Shown piece by piece: positions 10,893 through 20,216 of a stretch of 35,044 bases of DNA (within the stretch, counting starts at the first letter, position 1; each line of letters opens with the position of its first letter). A program made the position numbers and the translations under genes. This DNA comes from Campylobacterales bacterium. Lineage in GTDB: Bacteria > Campylobacterota > Campylobacteria > Campylobacterales > Sulfurimonadaceae. The notes beneath the pieces are model-generated. The model worked only from the letters and a program-made list of their open reading frames with translations. It did no database searches and had not been told where the DNA came from. Location of the stretch: assembly GCA_024280035.1 (NCBI GenBank), contig JAJRQV010000008.1, positions 1-35,044 of the forward strand, in the 5' to 3' direction.

Positions 10893-12193
10893 TAAGCAAT
10901 TCCTCTAAGTTGGTAGGTAATATCACCTGCACCAAAACCAACAATGAGACCCTTGTCTAAAGATTTAAGTACCTTATTGTCTTTAATAATGTCTAGATCA
11001 TTATTAGAACGTTTTACACTGTCTGCCATTAGAGGGGGATAGGCTTTAAAATCACCTTCAAAATCAATCTTTCGCTTTGCTTCACCTGCTGCCCATACCG
11101 GCAAAATAATAAGTTCAGAAGCCCCTTCAAAACATTTAATAAAAGCATCCAAGTTATCAATAGTACGACTGTATTTATGCGGCTGCCAAATCGCAGTAAT
11201 CTTATCTATCCCCATTAAGTCAGCATAAGCCTTTACCGATTCTAAAGTCGCTTTAATTTCGGTAGGATGGTGTCCATAATCATCAATTAAAATAGAATCA
11301 TTTTTATTAATAATATCAAAACGTTTTTTAATACCTTTAAAACCAAGAAGGTTTTTTCTAACCTCTTCAATATCTTCAGTATGCACTGCTGCTAAAATGG
11401 CTAAAGCCGCATCAATGGCAATATGTTCTCCAAATCCCCATACTTCAAACATACCCATATCTAAAAGTTCAAAACGGGTATGAGGTTCATCATTAATCAG
11501 AACAAATTCTAAGTTTTGAATATCTTTACTGGGGTAAAGGCGAATCGCTTCACCTTCAATAGTAGAAAGAAAAGGGTCTTCTGCATTAATGATACGTAAA
11601 CTTGCTGAAGCAATAAAGGTTCGGTATGCCTCATAAAAACGGTCAAAGTTATAATCATAATACTCCATATGCTCAGGTTCTGCATTAGGAACAATTGCAC
11701 AATAAGGGTTAGAATTTAAAAAACTTCCATCACTCTCATCTGCTTCAAAAAGAAGTCGGTTTCCTTCATGATGACGTACATTATTTCCAAACTGTTTTGA
11801 CTCTGCACCAATGACTGCAGAACCTTCTAAAACAGAAGATAAAATTGCCGTTGTAGTGCTCTTTCCATGAGCACCACATACTGCATACACCTGTTTTCCT
11901 TCTAATATAAAAGGAAGGGCTTCTCTTCTAGCAAGGACTTTAATGTTTTTCTTATTAGCAGCAATGACTTCTACATTATCAGGACGAATAATCGCCGAAT
12001 GAATCACTAAGGCTTGCTCTTTTATAGCAGAGGTATTATGAGGAATAGTTAAGTCCATTCCTAGTTTTTCTAATTCTTTAGTGATAGCTGTTTCAGAAAT
12101 ATCAGAACCTGATACCTCATGCCCCTGTGCCAACATAAATTTTGCTAAACCAGAAATACCAATACCGCCTATACCTATAAAGTGTATTTTCAT
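10892..12193 (-). CDS. murC: UDP-N-acetylmuramate--L-alanine ligase
   Basis: Adds L-alanine to UDP-MurNAc, the first amino acid of the peptidoglycan stem peptide, in the cytoplasm. The 433 residues show the N-terminal Rossmann motif HFIGIGGIGISGLA, the ATP-binding loop GAHGKSTTT near residue 108, EADESDGSF, the central NAEPEHMEYY region, DDYGHHPTEI and the C-terminal WQPHKYSRT. Size is normal for the family. It shares one base with the downstream small membrane gene. The nearby dapC-type aminotransferase also feeds peptidoglycan precursor synthesis, so the cluster joins cell-wall and DNA maintenance genes. Confidence 0.97.
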   Translation of the reverse strand: MKIHFIGIGGIGISGLAKFMLAQGHEVSGSDISETAITKELEKLGMDLTIPHNTSAIKEQALVIHSAIIRPDNVEVIAANKKNIKVLARREALPFILEGKQVYAVCGAHGKSTTTAILSSVLEGSAVIGAESKQFGNNVRHHEGNRLLFEADESDGSFLNSNPYCAIVPNAEPEHMEYYDYNFDRFYEAYRTFIASASLRIINAEDPFLSTIEGEAIRLYPSKDIQNLEFVLINDEPHTRFELLDMGMFEVWGFGEHIAIDAALAILAAVHTEDIEEVRKNLLGFKGIKKRFDIINKNDSILIDDYGHHPTEIKATLESVKAYADLMGIDKITAIWQPHKYSRTIDNLDAFIKCFEGASELIILPVWAAGEAKRKIDFEGDFKAYPPLMADSVKRSNNDLDIIKDNKVLKSLDKGLIVGFGAGDITYQLRGIA

Positions 12194-12275
12194 TTAATTA
12201 CCTTTCTGACGCTAAACGCCGATACCCTTTTGTATCTTGTCTGTCCTATGCTATTTCTAGGCATTAGGGTAAAGA

Positions 12276-12776
12276 CTAACATGAGCTACATTCACTCTCA
12301 TCTAGCAATTTTTGTGCCTCTTTATTAAACTCTGTAATATAAAAATCGTCCATTTTCTCTTTTACTTCACAATACTTATCTAAAAAGTCATCAATATTAA
12401 TTTTTTGAGCACAGGCTAAGGCATGGATCTTCATTGATTTTTGAAATTTTTCTTCTTTAGCTGTACCTTCTAAAACCTCAAAAAGTGCCTTAGCGTCATT
12501 ATATTGTGCGGCACTATAGTGTGAGATTGCATACTCATACAGCGCTCTTAAGGTATATCTTTCTTGCTCATTTTCTAATGATAATTGAGCCTGTATTTCT
12601 AAGGTATTCGTTAACAATTCTAAGGCTAAATCTAAGATATTCCCATATAAACCTTGTTCAATCTCATCTGTAAGTTCCGTATGATGATTTTCAAGTAGTG
12701 CATAAAGGGCTTTAATATCTCCCTCATGTACAGCTTCAATAGATTTTTCACGAACTTGAACTAAGAGTTCAGACAT
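12276..12776 (-). CDS. Helical TPR-like hypothetical protein
   Basis: A 166-residue, acidic, almost wholly alpha-helical protein with no signal peptide. The middle part (ALYEYAISHYSAAQYNDAKALFEVLEG) resembles a tetratricopeptide repeat, in which A/G and aromatic residues alternate. The C-terminus ends in ECSSC, a possible metal or redox CxxC. It overlaps the aminotransferase stop by 16 bases, so it is translated from the same mRNA. The repeat-like fold suggests a protein-binding role, perhaps an adaptor or chaperone, but I do not recognise a family and propose no function. Confidence 0.7.
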   Translation of the reverse strand: MSELLVQVREKSIEAVHEGDIKALYALLENHHTELTDEIEQGLYGNILDLALELLTNTLEIQAQLSLENEQERYTLRALYEYAISHYSAAQYNDAKALFEVLEGTAKEEKFQKSMKIHALACAQKINIDDFLDKYCEVKEKMDDFYITEFNKEAQKLLDESECSSC

Positions 12777-13900
12777 AATTTCACCGCCTCTAAAGCTACT
12801 CGCGTGGTATGAGCATTATGCACCAAGGCAAGACGTACATAGCCCTTACCTGGATTTTCACCTTTTTCATTTTCACGGGCTAAAAATGAACCAGGAAGTA
12901 CTTTAACATTAAACTCGCAAAACAGTCGTTTTGTAAAATCAATCTCATCCTCTACTTTTAACCAGATATAAAAACTAGCCTTAGGTATCGGTGTTCCTAA
13001 AATCTCTTGAGCTATCTCAAAGTTTTTCTTGTAAATTTCTCTTGAATCTGCTACATGTTCTTCATCTAACCATGCTGCTGCCGCTGCTGATTGAAGAGGA
13101 AGAGGAGAAGCACAGCCCACATAGGTTCTGTACTGTATATAGTCTTTTAATATATTTGCATCCCCTGCAATAAAACCAGAACGTAAGCCTGGGGCAGACG
13201 AACGTTTGGAAATTGAGTTAATGACTACTGTATTTTTAAAACTCTCATTTCCAACATGAACAGAGGCTTCAAGTAAAGAGGGGGGAGGCTTAGATGTATA
13301 AATTTCTGAATAACACTCATCATTAAGAAGGACAAAATCATATTCTAAGGCAAGCTTAACCCACTCTCCAAGTTCATCTAGACTTAAAACAGAAGCCGTG
13401 GGGTTATTGGGAAAATTTAAAATAACTAAGTCAGCTTCTTTCATCTGTTCTTCACTCATTTCAGGTTTAAATTCGTTCTCTTCATTAAGATTTAATAAAA
13501 CCATTTTTGCACGACTTGCAATCGCAGCACCCTCATAAATCTGATAAAAAGGATTGCTAAATGCCATAACAGGCGCTTTCACATCAAACAGAAGAAATTG
13601 AGGAAAATTAAAAAGCACTTCACGTGTTCCAAAACAGGGAATAATCTCTTCATCTTTAAGTTTAAGATTAAAGCGTTTTTGATTAAAGCGTTTCATCGCC
13701 TCTTTAGTCTCAGCCTCACCCGCCGTTTTAGGGTATTTTTTTAGAAGTGAAACATTTTCTTTTAGGGCATCTTGTATAAAGGCAGGGGTTTCAAACTGTG
13801 GCTCACCAATGGTCAGCGCAATAAGCTCTTTACCCTTAGCAGGTTGAATATCTGCTAAAAGGGTAGTAAGTTTTTCAAAAGGGTAGGATTCAAATTGCAT
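12761..13900 (-). CDS. dapC: Class I/II aminotransferase, probable succinyldiaminopimelate transaminase
   Basis: A 379-residue fold-type I PLP enzyme. Visible motifs are LTIGEPQFETP at the N-terminus, the NFPNNPTAS substrate/PLP loop, the DECYSEIY aspartate/tyrosine motif, the Schiff-base lysine K232 in SISKRSSAPGLRSGF, and a C-terminal RLAL arginine motif. Campylobacterota proteins of this type are annotated as DapC, which converts N-succinyl-2-amino-6-ketopimelate to N-succinyl-LL-diaminopimelate for lysine and peptidoglycan. The location next to murC supports that, but substrate cannot be read from sequence alone and a general aspartate-type aminotransferase is possible. A strong -10 lies about 35 bases upstream. 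Confidence 0.85.
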   Translation of the reverse strand: MQFESYPFEKLTTLLADIQPAKGKELIALTIGEPQFETPAFIQDALKENVSLLKKYPKTAGEAETKEAMKRFNQKRFNLKLKDEEIIPCFGTREVLFNFPQFLLFDVKAPVMAFSNPFYQIYEGAAIASRAKMVLLNLNEENEFKPEMSEEQMKEADLVILNFPNNPTASVLSLDELGEWVKLALEYDFVLLNDECYSEIYTSKPPPSLLEASVHVGNESFKNTVVINSISKRSSAPGLRSGFIAGDANILKDYIQYRTYVGCASPLPLQSAAAAAWLDEEHVADSREIYKKNFEIAQEILGTPIPKASFYIWLKVEDEIDFTKRLFCEFNVKVLPGSFLARENEKGENPGKGYVRLALVHNAHTTRVALEAVKLCLNS

Positions 13901-13933
13901 TTAGGTCATAATCTTTACATATATATTTTCGCG

Positions 13934-13939
13934 ATTATA
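13934..13939 (-). promoter_or_regulatory. Extended -10 promoter for the dapC-murC-mutS2 block
   Basis: Minus-strand TGGTATAATCG is an extended -10 (TG-N-TATAAT) within the 42-base gap between the RND pump stop and dapC. It would give a leader of about 27 bases and appears to start the long leftward operon. Confidence 0.6.
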
Positions 13940-13942
13940 CCA

Positions 13943-16900
13943 TTAATTTACCTTAGTTTTATTAATGGCAGTATCTTTATCAAAGCTATACGCAAACATA
14001 GGCAGATACACAAGACTTAAAAATGAACCTACAATCACCCCACCAATGGCAACATCAGCTAAAGGAGAAAGACGTTCAAGTCCAACAGCTTGTTCTAGAG
14101 CAATAGGAATCATTCCTGCAATTGTTCCAAACGTGGTCATCATAACAGGTCTAAAACGCACCCGTATACTCTCTAATGCAGATTCAAAAGCAGACTCTTT
14201 TTCTCTATATTTTCGATAAAAGTCTGTAATAATAATCGTATTATTAATCACAATCCCAAAAAGGAGTAAAATCCCTACCATACTTGGCATTGAACTGGGT
14301 TTATCAAAGAGTAACATTCCCCACGAAGCTCCTATCATGGAAAGGGGTAAAATAAAAATCATTATTAATGCCAAACGCACCGAACGGAAGATAATTATCA
14401 TCAATAAGGTATCTAAAACAATACCAATAGCAATTGCTTTTAAGATACGTTTTGTACTATCATATATCTCTGCGATATCACCTTCTTGAGAAAGAAAAAA
14501 TCCAGAAAGATTAATGTTTTCAAGGTTTTTATTGGCATCATCTGTAATGATAGATACCGGTCGTTTAGAGCGATAAGCACCCACATCAATACTATACAGC
14601 ATCTTATCACGCTCAATTTTTGCCTGGGTTAAATCATACTCAATTGTTGCCACAGCTGAAAGAGGAATTTGACCTGTTTTTGTCTGAATCGGAAGCATTT
14701 TAAGGCTCTGTATGCTGTAAGCAAAATCTCCATCAAGATAGAGTCTTACCCCTTGTGTATTCATAGAGGCTAGACTCCCTTCTAAAGAGACAATCTGCCC
14801 TTTAATAGGTAGTTGAGATGCAATACTTAAGGGAGTTAACCCATAAGAGAGAGCCTTATTAATATCTATTTTTACATTTGCCTCTGTAAAGTCATTACTC
14901 CAACTTTTAGAAATACTTTTAAGACCTTTAATGCCTTCAACTGCTTTAATCACTTCATCTGCTTTTTCTGGTAACCCATCATAAGAGCTTGATTTAAGAC
15001 GAATATTCAAAGGAGCCTTAATACTAGACAGTGCAGTAGCACCAAAATCAAAGGCATCTGCTTCTTTTAAACCCTCTAAGGTATGAAGCTGGTCTCTTAT
15101 CTCCTCTTCTATCTGCCATATCGTCTTTTTACGTTCAAATCGATTCACATAATTTATGGTGATTGTTGCTTCACTTGGAAGGTTTCCACTTCCTAAAGAG
15201 AGTATCCCCATCTCATTACCAAAGGCGACAGAACTCATTTTCACCTCTTTTTGCTTATGCAACCACTCTAAAAAAGGCATCAGACTTTCACGTGCTTTTT
15301 CAACCGTATCATTACTACTAAACTTCAGATGCACTTTAACAATACCAGTATCCATAGGGGGCATTACATCACGTCCAATAATAGGCATTACATTTTTTAC
15401 ACTTAAGGCTAAAATAGCCAAAATACCAAAGGTCATCAGTAACTTTCGTAATAATGACCTTTTACCATTAGAAAAATGCAGCAGACCTAAATATGGAGCA
15501 ATAAAACGACCTATGGTATTCAGATATAAACTTTCAAAAAATTTCTCAATTTTATTTTTCTCACTAATACCATTTCGATATAAAAAACGTGAAATATGTG
15601 GTAAAAAAGTAACCGACAGTACATACGATACAAGAAGTGCAATCAGTAAGGTACTAATAAGTGGGCGAAAAATATGTTCTGGAAATCCGCCAACAAACAT
15701 CAATGGAAATAGAATTACACTGGTTGAAAGTGTTCCTGCAAAATCAGGAAGAAGCACCTCTTTTGTCCCATTAATTACAGCAACATCAGGAACTTCTCCT
15801 AGCTTAGAAATATGACGTTCAATATTTTCAATAATAACTACTGCATCATCAATCAATAGCCCAAGAGAGAGAATAATAGCGGTATACACAATAATATTTA
15901 ACTCTCCGCCAAAAAGCCAGATAATCGCCATTGTTCCAAAAAACACCATAGGAATCGACAGACCCACGGCTAAAACAGCACGAAAGTTTCCTAAAAAAAA
16001 CATTAATACAATCAATGTATAAATAACCGCATCTCTTAAGGCTTCAAGCATATTTGTATTTGAGGTTTCAATCAGATCTCTTTGGGTATCACTAATAGAA
16101 AATTCAATATTTTTATACGTCTGCGCCAACTTCTTCATCTCTTTTCTTGCCACAGTACTAACATCTAAAACACTTCCCCCTGGAGCTCTTTGAATGGCTA
16201 AGGCAACCCCTTCTTTTCCATTTCCTAAATAAGAAGAAAAGGTTTTTTCATAACCCCACTGTACTTTTGCGATATCACTTAAATGTACATTGGGTTTAAT
16301 AAAAAGTTGTTCTAAACTCGCGACCTGACTTTTCTCTCCATAAAAAGTTAGGGTAAAAAAGCCCTCTTTACCCTTAGTAAAACCTAAAGGAACATCACGA
16401 TTAAGTGCAGATATCGTTTTTGCTAAGTTATCTAAGTTAATCCCATAACGATTGGCTTTAATCGGGTTAATATGGATATTAATTGCACTCTTATAACCAC
16501 CATATACCTCAACATTTCCAATTTCAGGATTACTTAAAAGTTCAGGTTTAATAAAACTATCTGCAATTTTTCTAATATCAGCTAAAGAGAGTGAACTGTT
16601 TTTAGAACTTAGGGTAATTATATCAACAGGTAAGGTAAATGCACCTACTGTATAAATAGCGGGTGAAACATTTGAAGGGAGTTTAGCACGTACAATAGAA
16701 AGAGCATTATTCACATCAACTGCTGCTGCATTTAAGCCTTTTTCATACTCAAACTCGGCTTTAACAATAGAAAAGTTGGCTATATTTGTAGAGCTAATAT
16801 CACGTATTAACGCCAGTCTAGATATCTCTTCTTCTATAGGTTTTGAGACGGTGTTAGTTACCACCTGTGCCGTTACACCAGGAATCTTAGTAATTACAAT

Positions 16901-17029
16901 TACGGTTGGTCTTTCTGAATCAGGAAAAAGGTTTTTAGGCATAGTGATTAATCCATATATACCTAAAAAGAAGAACGCAACCATCACACTATAAATAAGA
17001 TGGGGGCGTTTATGAAAAAACTCAAACAT
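13943..17029 (-). CDS. RND efflux pump inner-membrane permease (HefC/AcrB-like)
   Basis: A 1028-residue AcrB/AcrD/AcrF-type proton-driven exporter, the inner-membrane trimer of a tripartite pump. The N-terminal helix (LIYSVMVAFFFLGIYGLI) is followed by a large periplasmic porter loop (~35-330), a six-helix bundle (~335-480) with the proton-relay Asp pair in LIDDAVVIIENIERH, the long interdomain region, a second porter loop (~555-850) and the last six helices (~860-1015; PSMVGILLLFGIVINNTIII). Length equals that of Helicobacter HefC as I recall it. Its ATG shares a base with the adaptor stop (TAATG), so the operon is coupled. Substrates cannot be inferred. The adaptor it needs is frameshifted in this sequence. 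Confidence 0.95.
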   Translation of the reverse strand: MFEFFHKRPHLIYSVMVAFFFLGIYGLITMPKNLFPDSERPTVIVITKIPGVTAQVVTNTVSKPIEEEISRLALIRDISSTNIANFSIVKAEFEYEKGLNAAAVDVNNALSIVRAKLPSNVSPAIYTVGAFTLPVDIITLSSKNSSLSLADIRKIADSFIKPELLSNPEIGNVEVYGGYKSAINIHINPIKANRYGINLDNLAKTISALNRDVPLGFTKGKEGFFTLTFYGEKSQVASLEQLFIKPNVHLSDIAKVQWGYEKTFSSYLGNGKEGVALAIQRAPGGSVLDVSTVARKEMKKLAQTYKNIEFSISDTQRDLIETSNTNMLEALRDAVIYTLIVLMFFLGNFRAVLAVGLSIPMVFFGTMAIIWLFGGELNIIVYTAIILSLGLLIDDAVVIIENIERHISKLGEVPDVAVINGTKEVLLPDFAGTLSTSVILFPLMFVGGFPEHIFRPLISTLLIALLVSYVLSVTFLPHISRFLYRNGISEKNKIEKFFESLYLNTIGRFIAPYLGLLHFSNGKRSLLRKLLMTFGILAILALSVKNVMPIIGRDVMPPMDTGIVKVHLKFSSNDTVEKARESLMPFLEWLHKQKEVKMSSVAFGNEMGILSLGSGNLPSEATITINYVNRFERKKTIWQIEEEIRDQLHTLEGLKEADAFDFGATALSSIKAPLNIRLKSSSYDGLPEKADEVIKAVEGIKGLKSISKSWSNDFTEANVKIDINKALSYGLTPLSIASQLPIKGQIVSLEGSLASMNTQGVRLYLDGDFAYSIQSLKMLPIQTKTGQIPLSAVATIEYDLTQAKIERDKMLYSIDVGAYRSKRPVSIITDDANKNLENINLSGFFLSQEGDIAEIYDSTKRILKAIAIGIVLDTLLMIIIFRSVRLALIMIFILPLSMIGASWGMLLFDKPSSMPSMVGILLLFGIVINNTIIITDFYRKYREKESAFESALESIRVRFRPVMMTTFGTIAGMIPIALEQAVGLERLSPLADVAIGGVIVGSFLSLVYLPMFAYSFDKDTAINKTKVN

Positions 17030-18116
17030 TATTTATCCTTAATAGTAATAGCTACACCAGCAAGTAGTTTCAATAAAATATCACTTTTAGCTACAACAAT
17101 TTCATCATCTACATCTAAACCACTTATCACGCCCCCTTTTAATCCCGTATACAGTAGTTGTACCTCTTTAACCTTAGTCTGTTTACCCTGAACAATAAAA
17201 GAGTAGTTTTTTCCCTCTTTTTGTAAGAGTGCATCAAAAGGAACATAAATACCCTCCCCTTTAAAACTAATTAAATCAACATTAATACGTGCCCCTTCAT
17301 TATATTTACTCATAATGTCTGCTCTGTATTCATCTAACCCATTAACAGTATTGTGCAAAGAGATAAGAGGATAAAGTTTATCATTAAAACGAATAAACTT
17401 AGGCTGCATTTCAGGTGCAACTTGAACAAGTAAGTACTGCCCTTTTTAGACTCTAACTTAAGCAGTGGTTTACCGGGCATTGCCATATCACCCACGTTCA
17501 TATAACACTTTGCTACAACTGCATCTACAGGGCTTGTTAATAAGGCATAAGATAAGTTAACATCTAATTCTCTCTGACTAAGTTTAAGAATTTTAATCTT
17601 ATTGGCTAAAGACTTGAGTGCTGACTTTAACTTAATAATAGATGTCTCTTCTTTATCATAACTCTCAGGTGATGCCCCTTTTACTTCTAAAAGTTCTTTT
17701 GTTCTTAGATGGCTTGCTTCTTGCGTACTTAAGGCACTTTGTGTAGCAGATATATCTGCTTGTAAGGAGTTAATTTGAAGGCTTAAGGCAAGATATTTTT
17801 CTTTTAACTCTCGTGCATCTAAGGAGACAATTTGTTCTCCTTTTTTAACATTACTAGCACAATGGGCTAAAGACTTAATACGTGCACTAATACGTGAAGA
17901 GATTACCACACTCGTATCACTTTGGACTTGAGCAAGATAAGGTAAATAGAGTTCAACAGGTTTACGTTCAATTTTTATTGTCTTCACTGGTATAGAATAC
18001 ACTACCATTCCCTCTTGAGCATCTAAAGAGGCACGCTTGTTCTGAATAACTTTAACACCTCCTATTACTAAAAATGCTAAACCTACTACTGTTATAATTT
18101 TTGCCTTAGTTGTCAT
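17029..18116 (-). pseudogene. RND periplasmic adaptor (HlyD/AcrA family), frameshifted
   Basis: Encodes the membrane-fusion protein that joins the RND pump to the TolC channel. The N-terminal part (17450-18116) has a membrane anchor (~7-25), a barrel-lipoyl half (ISSRISARIKSL, VKKGEQIVSLD), a coiled-coil hairpin (~100-180) and the second lipoyl half (LLTSPVDAVVAKC, GDMAMPGKPLLKLES). The frame is then lost. The rest continues in the -1 frame (QYLLVQVAPEMQPK..., IYVPFDALLQKEG, GLDVDDEIVVA) to 17029. The break lies at CCCTTTTT (17440-17447; AAAAAGGG on the coding strand): one extra A or G restores SKKGQYLLVQV. Overlaps with tolC (4 bases) and the pump gene are kept. This may be sequencing error, slippage or true loss; a simple programmed -1 site is imperfect (T-AAA-AAG). 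Confidence 0.85.
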
Positions 18117-19390
18117 TGAACCATCTCCTCAATATTATTTCCATAAATCACAGCTAACTGCATAAGCGTCTGCCATGAAAGTGCCTGTGATTGATATAGT
18201 TTTGCTTCTTCTGCTACATAATCATCTTCATAACGCAAGTATTCTTCCGTACTTAAACGACCATTATTAAAACTCACTTTTGCAATATCAAGTAAGATTT
18301 TTTTATCTTTTACACTTTTTTGATATAAGCGTACAGATTTATCTAAAAGTTCTAAACTTCGAGAAAGTGCATGAGACTGTGATTTCATTTTCAAGCTCTC
18401 TTTTTTAAGTTGTGTTTTTGCCTTCATCGAAGCTACTTTTGCCTCTTGTACCGCAACATTATTTTCCTTATTTAACAAAGCAAAACTTAAACTCAGACCA
18501 ACTTGCCCATAGTTTTCATACATATGTACATCATTATTGTATGCCTTAGTAAAAGAGCGTGAATAACTTCCATCTGCATTTAAACTTGGCCACCATACCT
18601 TCTCTTCTTCTGCCTTAACACCATAATCTAAGGCTTGTGCTTTTGTACGTAAAGGACGCAAAGAGACATATTCACCCTCTATATATTCAGATTTTTTTAT
18701 CATATCTAATGCTTTTGAAAGTTTAATATCAGTAAGAACCTCAATTTGCGAATACGCCTTTTGTTCTTCTAAGGCAATATTATTAAGTGAAATTTCAACT
18801 TGAGTAAGGGCATCATTAAACTTATATAGTTCTGCTTCAGCAGAACGACCACTTTTTACCTTAATTTTTAAAAACCTTTGAGTTTGTAATAAAGATTTTT
18901 CTTTTCTTTTCAAAGAATCACTTAAGGCGTGAAAGTAGAGTAAAGAGGCATTAGTACCTACCAAGATTGCCTCATTTTGCAAAAGGTTAATTTTTTTCTT
19001 CTCTTTAGACGAGGCTTTCATTTTTTTAGCTTGTTCGGCATAAGTATAAATAGACTTTACAAATATGGGCATGGAAAATGAACCTCCAACACGATAAATG
19101 TTATAACCAAAAGGCTGACCATCAACAGGATTTTGCACCATTTCAATCAATGAATTTGGTGGAACAGGTACGGAACCAGTAGGCGAGCTATAATTATCAT
19201 AACGTCCAAAGAGTGTAAGTTTAGGATAAAGTTTTGCATTTACTTTTTCCCCACTTACATCCGCTTCTTGAACACTAAGCTCATCCAGTTTGGTACTTGG
19301 ATTAGCCTTAAGTGCTACAAATAAATCTTGCATACTCATAGCATAAAGATTAATCGTAAGAAGTATTAATACTATAAACGATATTTTCAT
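18113..19390 (-). CDS. TolC-family outer-membrane efflux protein
   Basis: A 425-residue TolC/HefA-like protein, the outer-membrane channel of the tripartite pump. Residues 1-17 form a signal peptide (MKISFIVLILLTINLYA). The mature part shows two similar halves of long amphipathic helices typical of the OEP fold (AKLYPKLTLFGRYDNYSS and WWPSLNADGSYSRSF mark the two beta-hairpin segments), each followed by a ~100-residue heptad-rich helix pair. It lies between tetR and the adaptor, overlapping each by 4 bases, so all four genes are one coupled operon. Order channel-adaptor-pump equals hefABC of Helicobacter. Confidence 0.92.
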   Translation of the reverse strand: MKISFIVLILLTINLYAMSMQDLFVALKANPSTKLDELSVQEADVSGEKVNAKLYPKLTLFGRYDNYSSPTGSVPVPPNSLIEMVQNPVDGQPFGYNIYRVGGSFSMPIFVKSIYTYAEQAKKMKASSKEKKKINLLQNEAILVGTNASLLYFHALSDSLKRKEKSLLQTQRFLKIKVKSGRSAEAELYKFNDALTQVEISLNNIALEEQKAYSQIEVLTDIKLSKALDMIKKSEYIEGEYVSLRPLRTKAQALDYGVKAEEEKVWWPSLNADGSYSRSFTKAYNNDVHMYENYGQVGLSLSFALLNKENNVAVQEAKVASMKAKTQLKKESLKMKSQSHALSRSLELLDKSVRLYQKSVKDKKILLDIAKVSFNNGRLSTEEYLRYEDDYVAEEAKLYQSQALSWQTLMQLAVIYGNNIEEMVQ

Positions 19391-20028
19391 TTTTCAGCCT
19401 TTAACATTTTTATTATCTTATCAAATATATATGCTGAGACTTCTTCTTCATCACACTGCGCACATACATCAAGATTCTCTTCATTTGACTCACCTACTTT
19501 CTCACGTAAGGCTTGTGTTGTTACCATTAAGTTTATTGTACCAATAATCATAAAATGCACCATCATAGGTTTAACCTCACAAAAAACGCCCAGTTGTTCA
19601 CCCTCTTTTAAAATCTGACTTAAAAGTCTAAAAATCTGACGCATTTTAGAAAACATTTTTTCAGCAAGATGAGCACCACTATCACTCAATTCTCTTAATA
19701 AAAGTGCAGGAAAATAAGGATATTGAAAAGCATGTTTGGTATAAGTATCAATAAAGGCTTTAAGACTTAAAAGAGGTTCATGCAAGTTTTTTTCATAAGA
19801 GTTATTCACCTGAGTGTAAATCCATTCCATTAAAGTTGACATCACCTCTTCATAAAGCCCTGACTTATTTTTATAATAATAATAAATCATCGCTTTATTG
19901 ACACCACAAGCCTGTGCAATTTCATCCACACTTGTAGCATCAAAACCTTTTGTACTAAAGAGTTGTATCGCATTATTAACAATCTTTGCCTTAGTAGCAA
20001 CAGCATCTCGTTTAATTTTTTCTTTCAT
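19387..20028 (-). CDS. TetR/AcrR-family repressor of the efflux operon
   Basis: A 213-residue TetR-family regulator. The N-terminal helix-turn-helix domain (~10-60) is standard: IVNNAIQLFSTKGFDATSVDEIAQACGVNKAMIYYYYKNKSGL. The C-terminal ligand domain is typical in size and ends with a CAQCDEEE segment whose two Cys could bind metal or respond to thiol stress (inference). It is the first gene of the tetR-tolC-adaptor-RND operon, overlapping tolC by 4 bases, so it very probably represses its own operon. A perfect inverted repeat 13 bases upstream of its ATG is the likely operator. Confidence 0.93.
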   Translation of the reverse strand: MKEKIKRDAVATKAKIVNNAIQLFSTKGFDATSVDEIAQACGVNKAMIYYYYKNKSGLYEEVMSTLMEWIYTQVNNSYEKNLHEPLLSLKAFIDTYTKHAFQYPYFPALLLRELSDSGAHLAEKMFSKMRQIFRLLSQILKEGEQLGVFCEVKPMMVHFMIIGTINLMVTTQALREKVGESNEENLDVCAQCDEEEVSAYIFDKIIKMLKAEK

Positions 20029-20040
20029 TTCAAGCCTTAC

Positions 20041-20058
20041 TAACTAACCATTTAGTTA
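20041..20058. promoter_or_regulatory. Probable TetR operator, 7-4-7 palindrome
   Basis: TAACTAA-CCAT-TTAGTTA is a perfect inverted repeat with 7-base arms, beginning 13 bases before the tetR ATG. Its size and place fit a TetR dimer site for autorepression of the efflux operon. Confidence 0.7.
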
Positions 20059-20192
20059 ATTATAAAACTCTTTACCTTAATTTTATATTTAATTCTATTG
20101 GATTTGTTAAAGACTCCCTTGTTATAATGGTGTTTTATCCAGTAAATTATAAAAAAGTCTATAAGATTCAAGTATAAACAAGATTTTATAAC

Positions 20193-20216
20193 TTAAACTA
20201 ATCTTTAAACTAATCT
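20193..20216. repeat. Tandem repeat, 2 x 12 bp (TTAAACTAATCT)
   Basis: Two exact adjacent copies of TTAAACTAATCT in the tetR / cytochrome c spacer. Each contains AACTAA, which is one arm word of the nearby tetR palindrome, so they could be secondary regulator sites. They may equally be a simple slippage duplication in AT-rich DNA. Confidence 0.6.

Noticed and set aside
12194-12275. Small hairpins (e.g. GATAC...GTATC, 12221-12236) between the TPR-like gene and murC
   Set aside because: Stem of only 5 bp without a U tract; not enough for a terminator or RNA gene.
15156-15815. 219-codon + strand frame antisense to the RND pump
   Set aside because: Antisense shadow of a clear RND gene, with no ribosome-binding site or known family pattern.
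17430-17455. Classical programmed -1 frameshift site in the adaptor gene
   Set aside because: The heptamer is T-AAA-AAG, so the P-site tRNA would mispair after slipping, and I see no strong stem directly downstream; kept only as a possibility.
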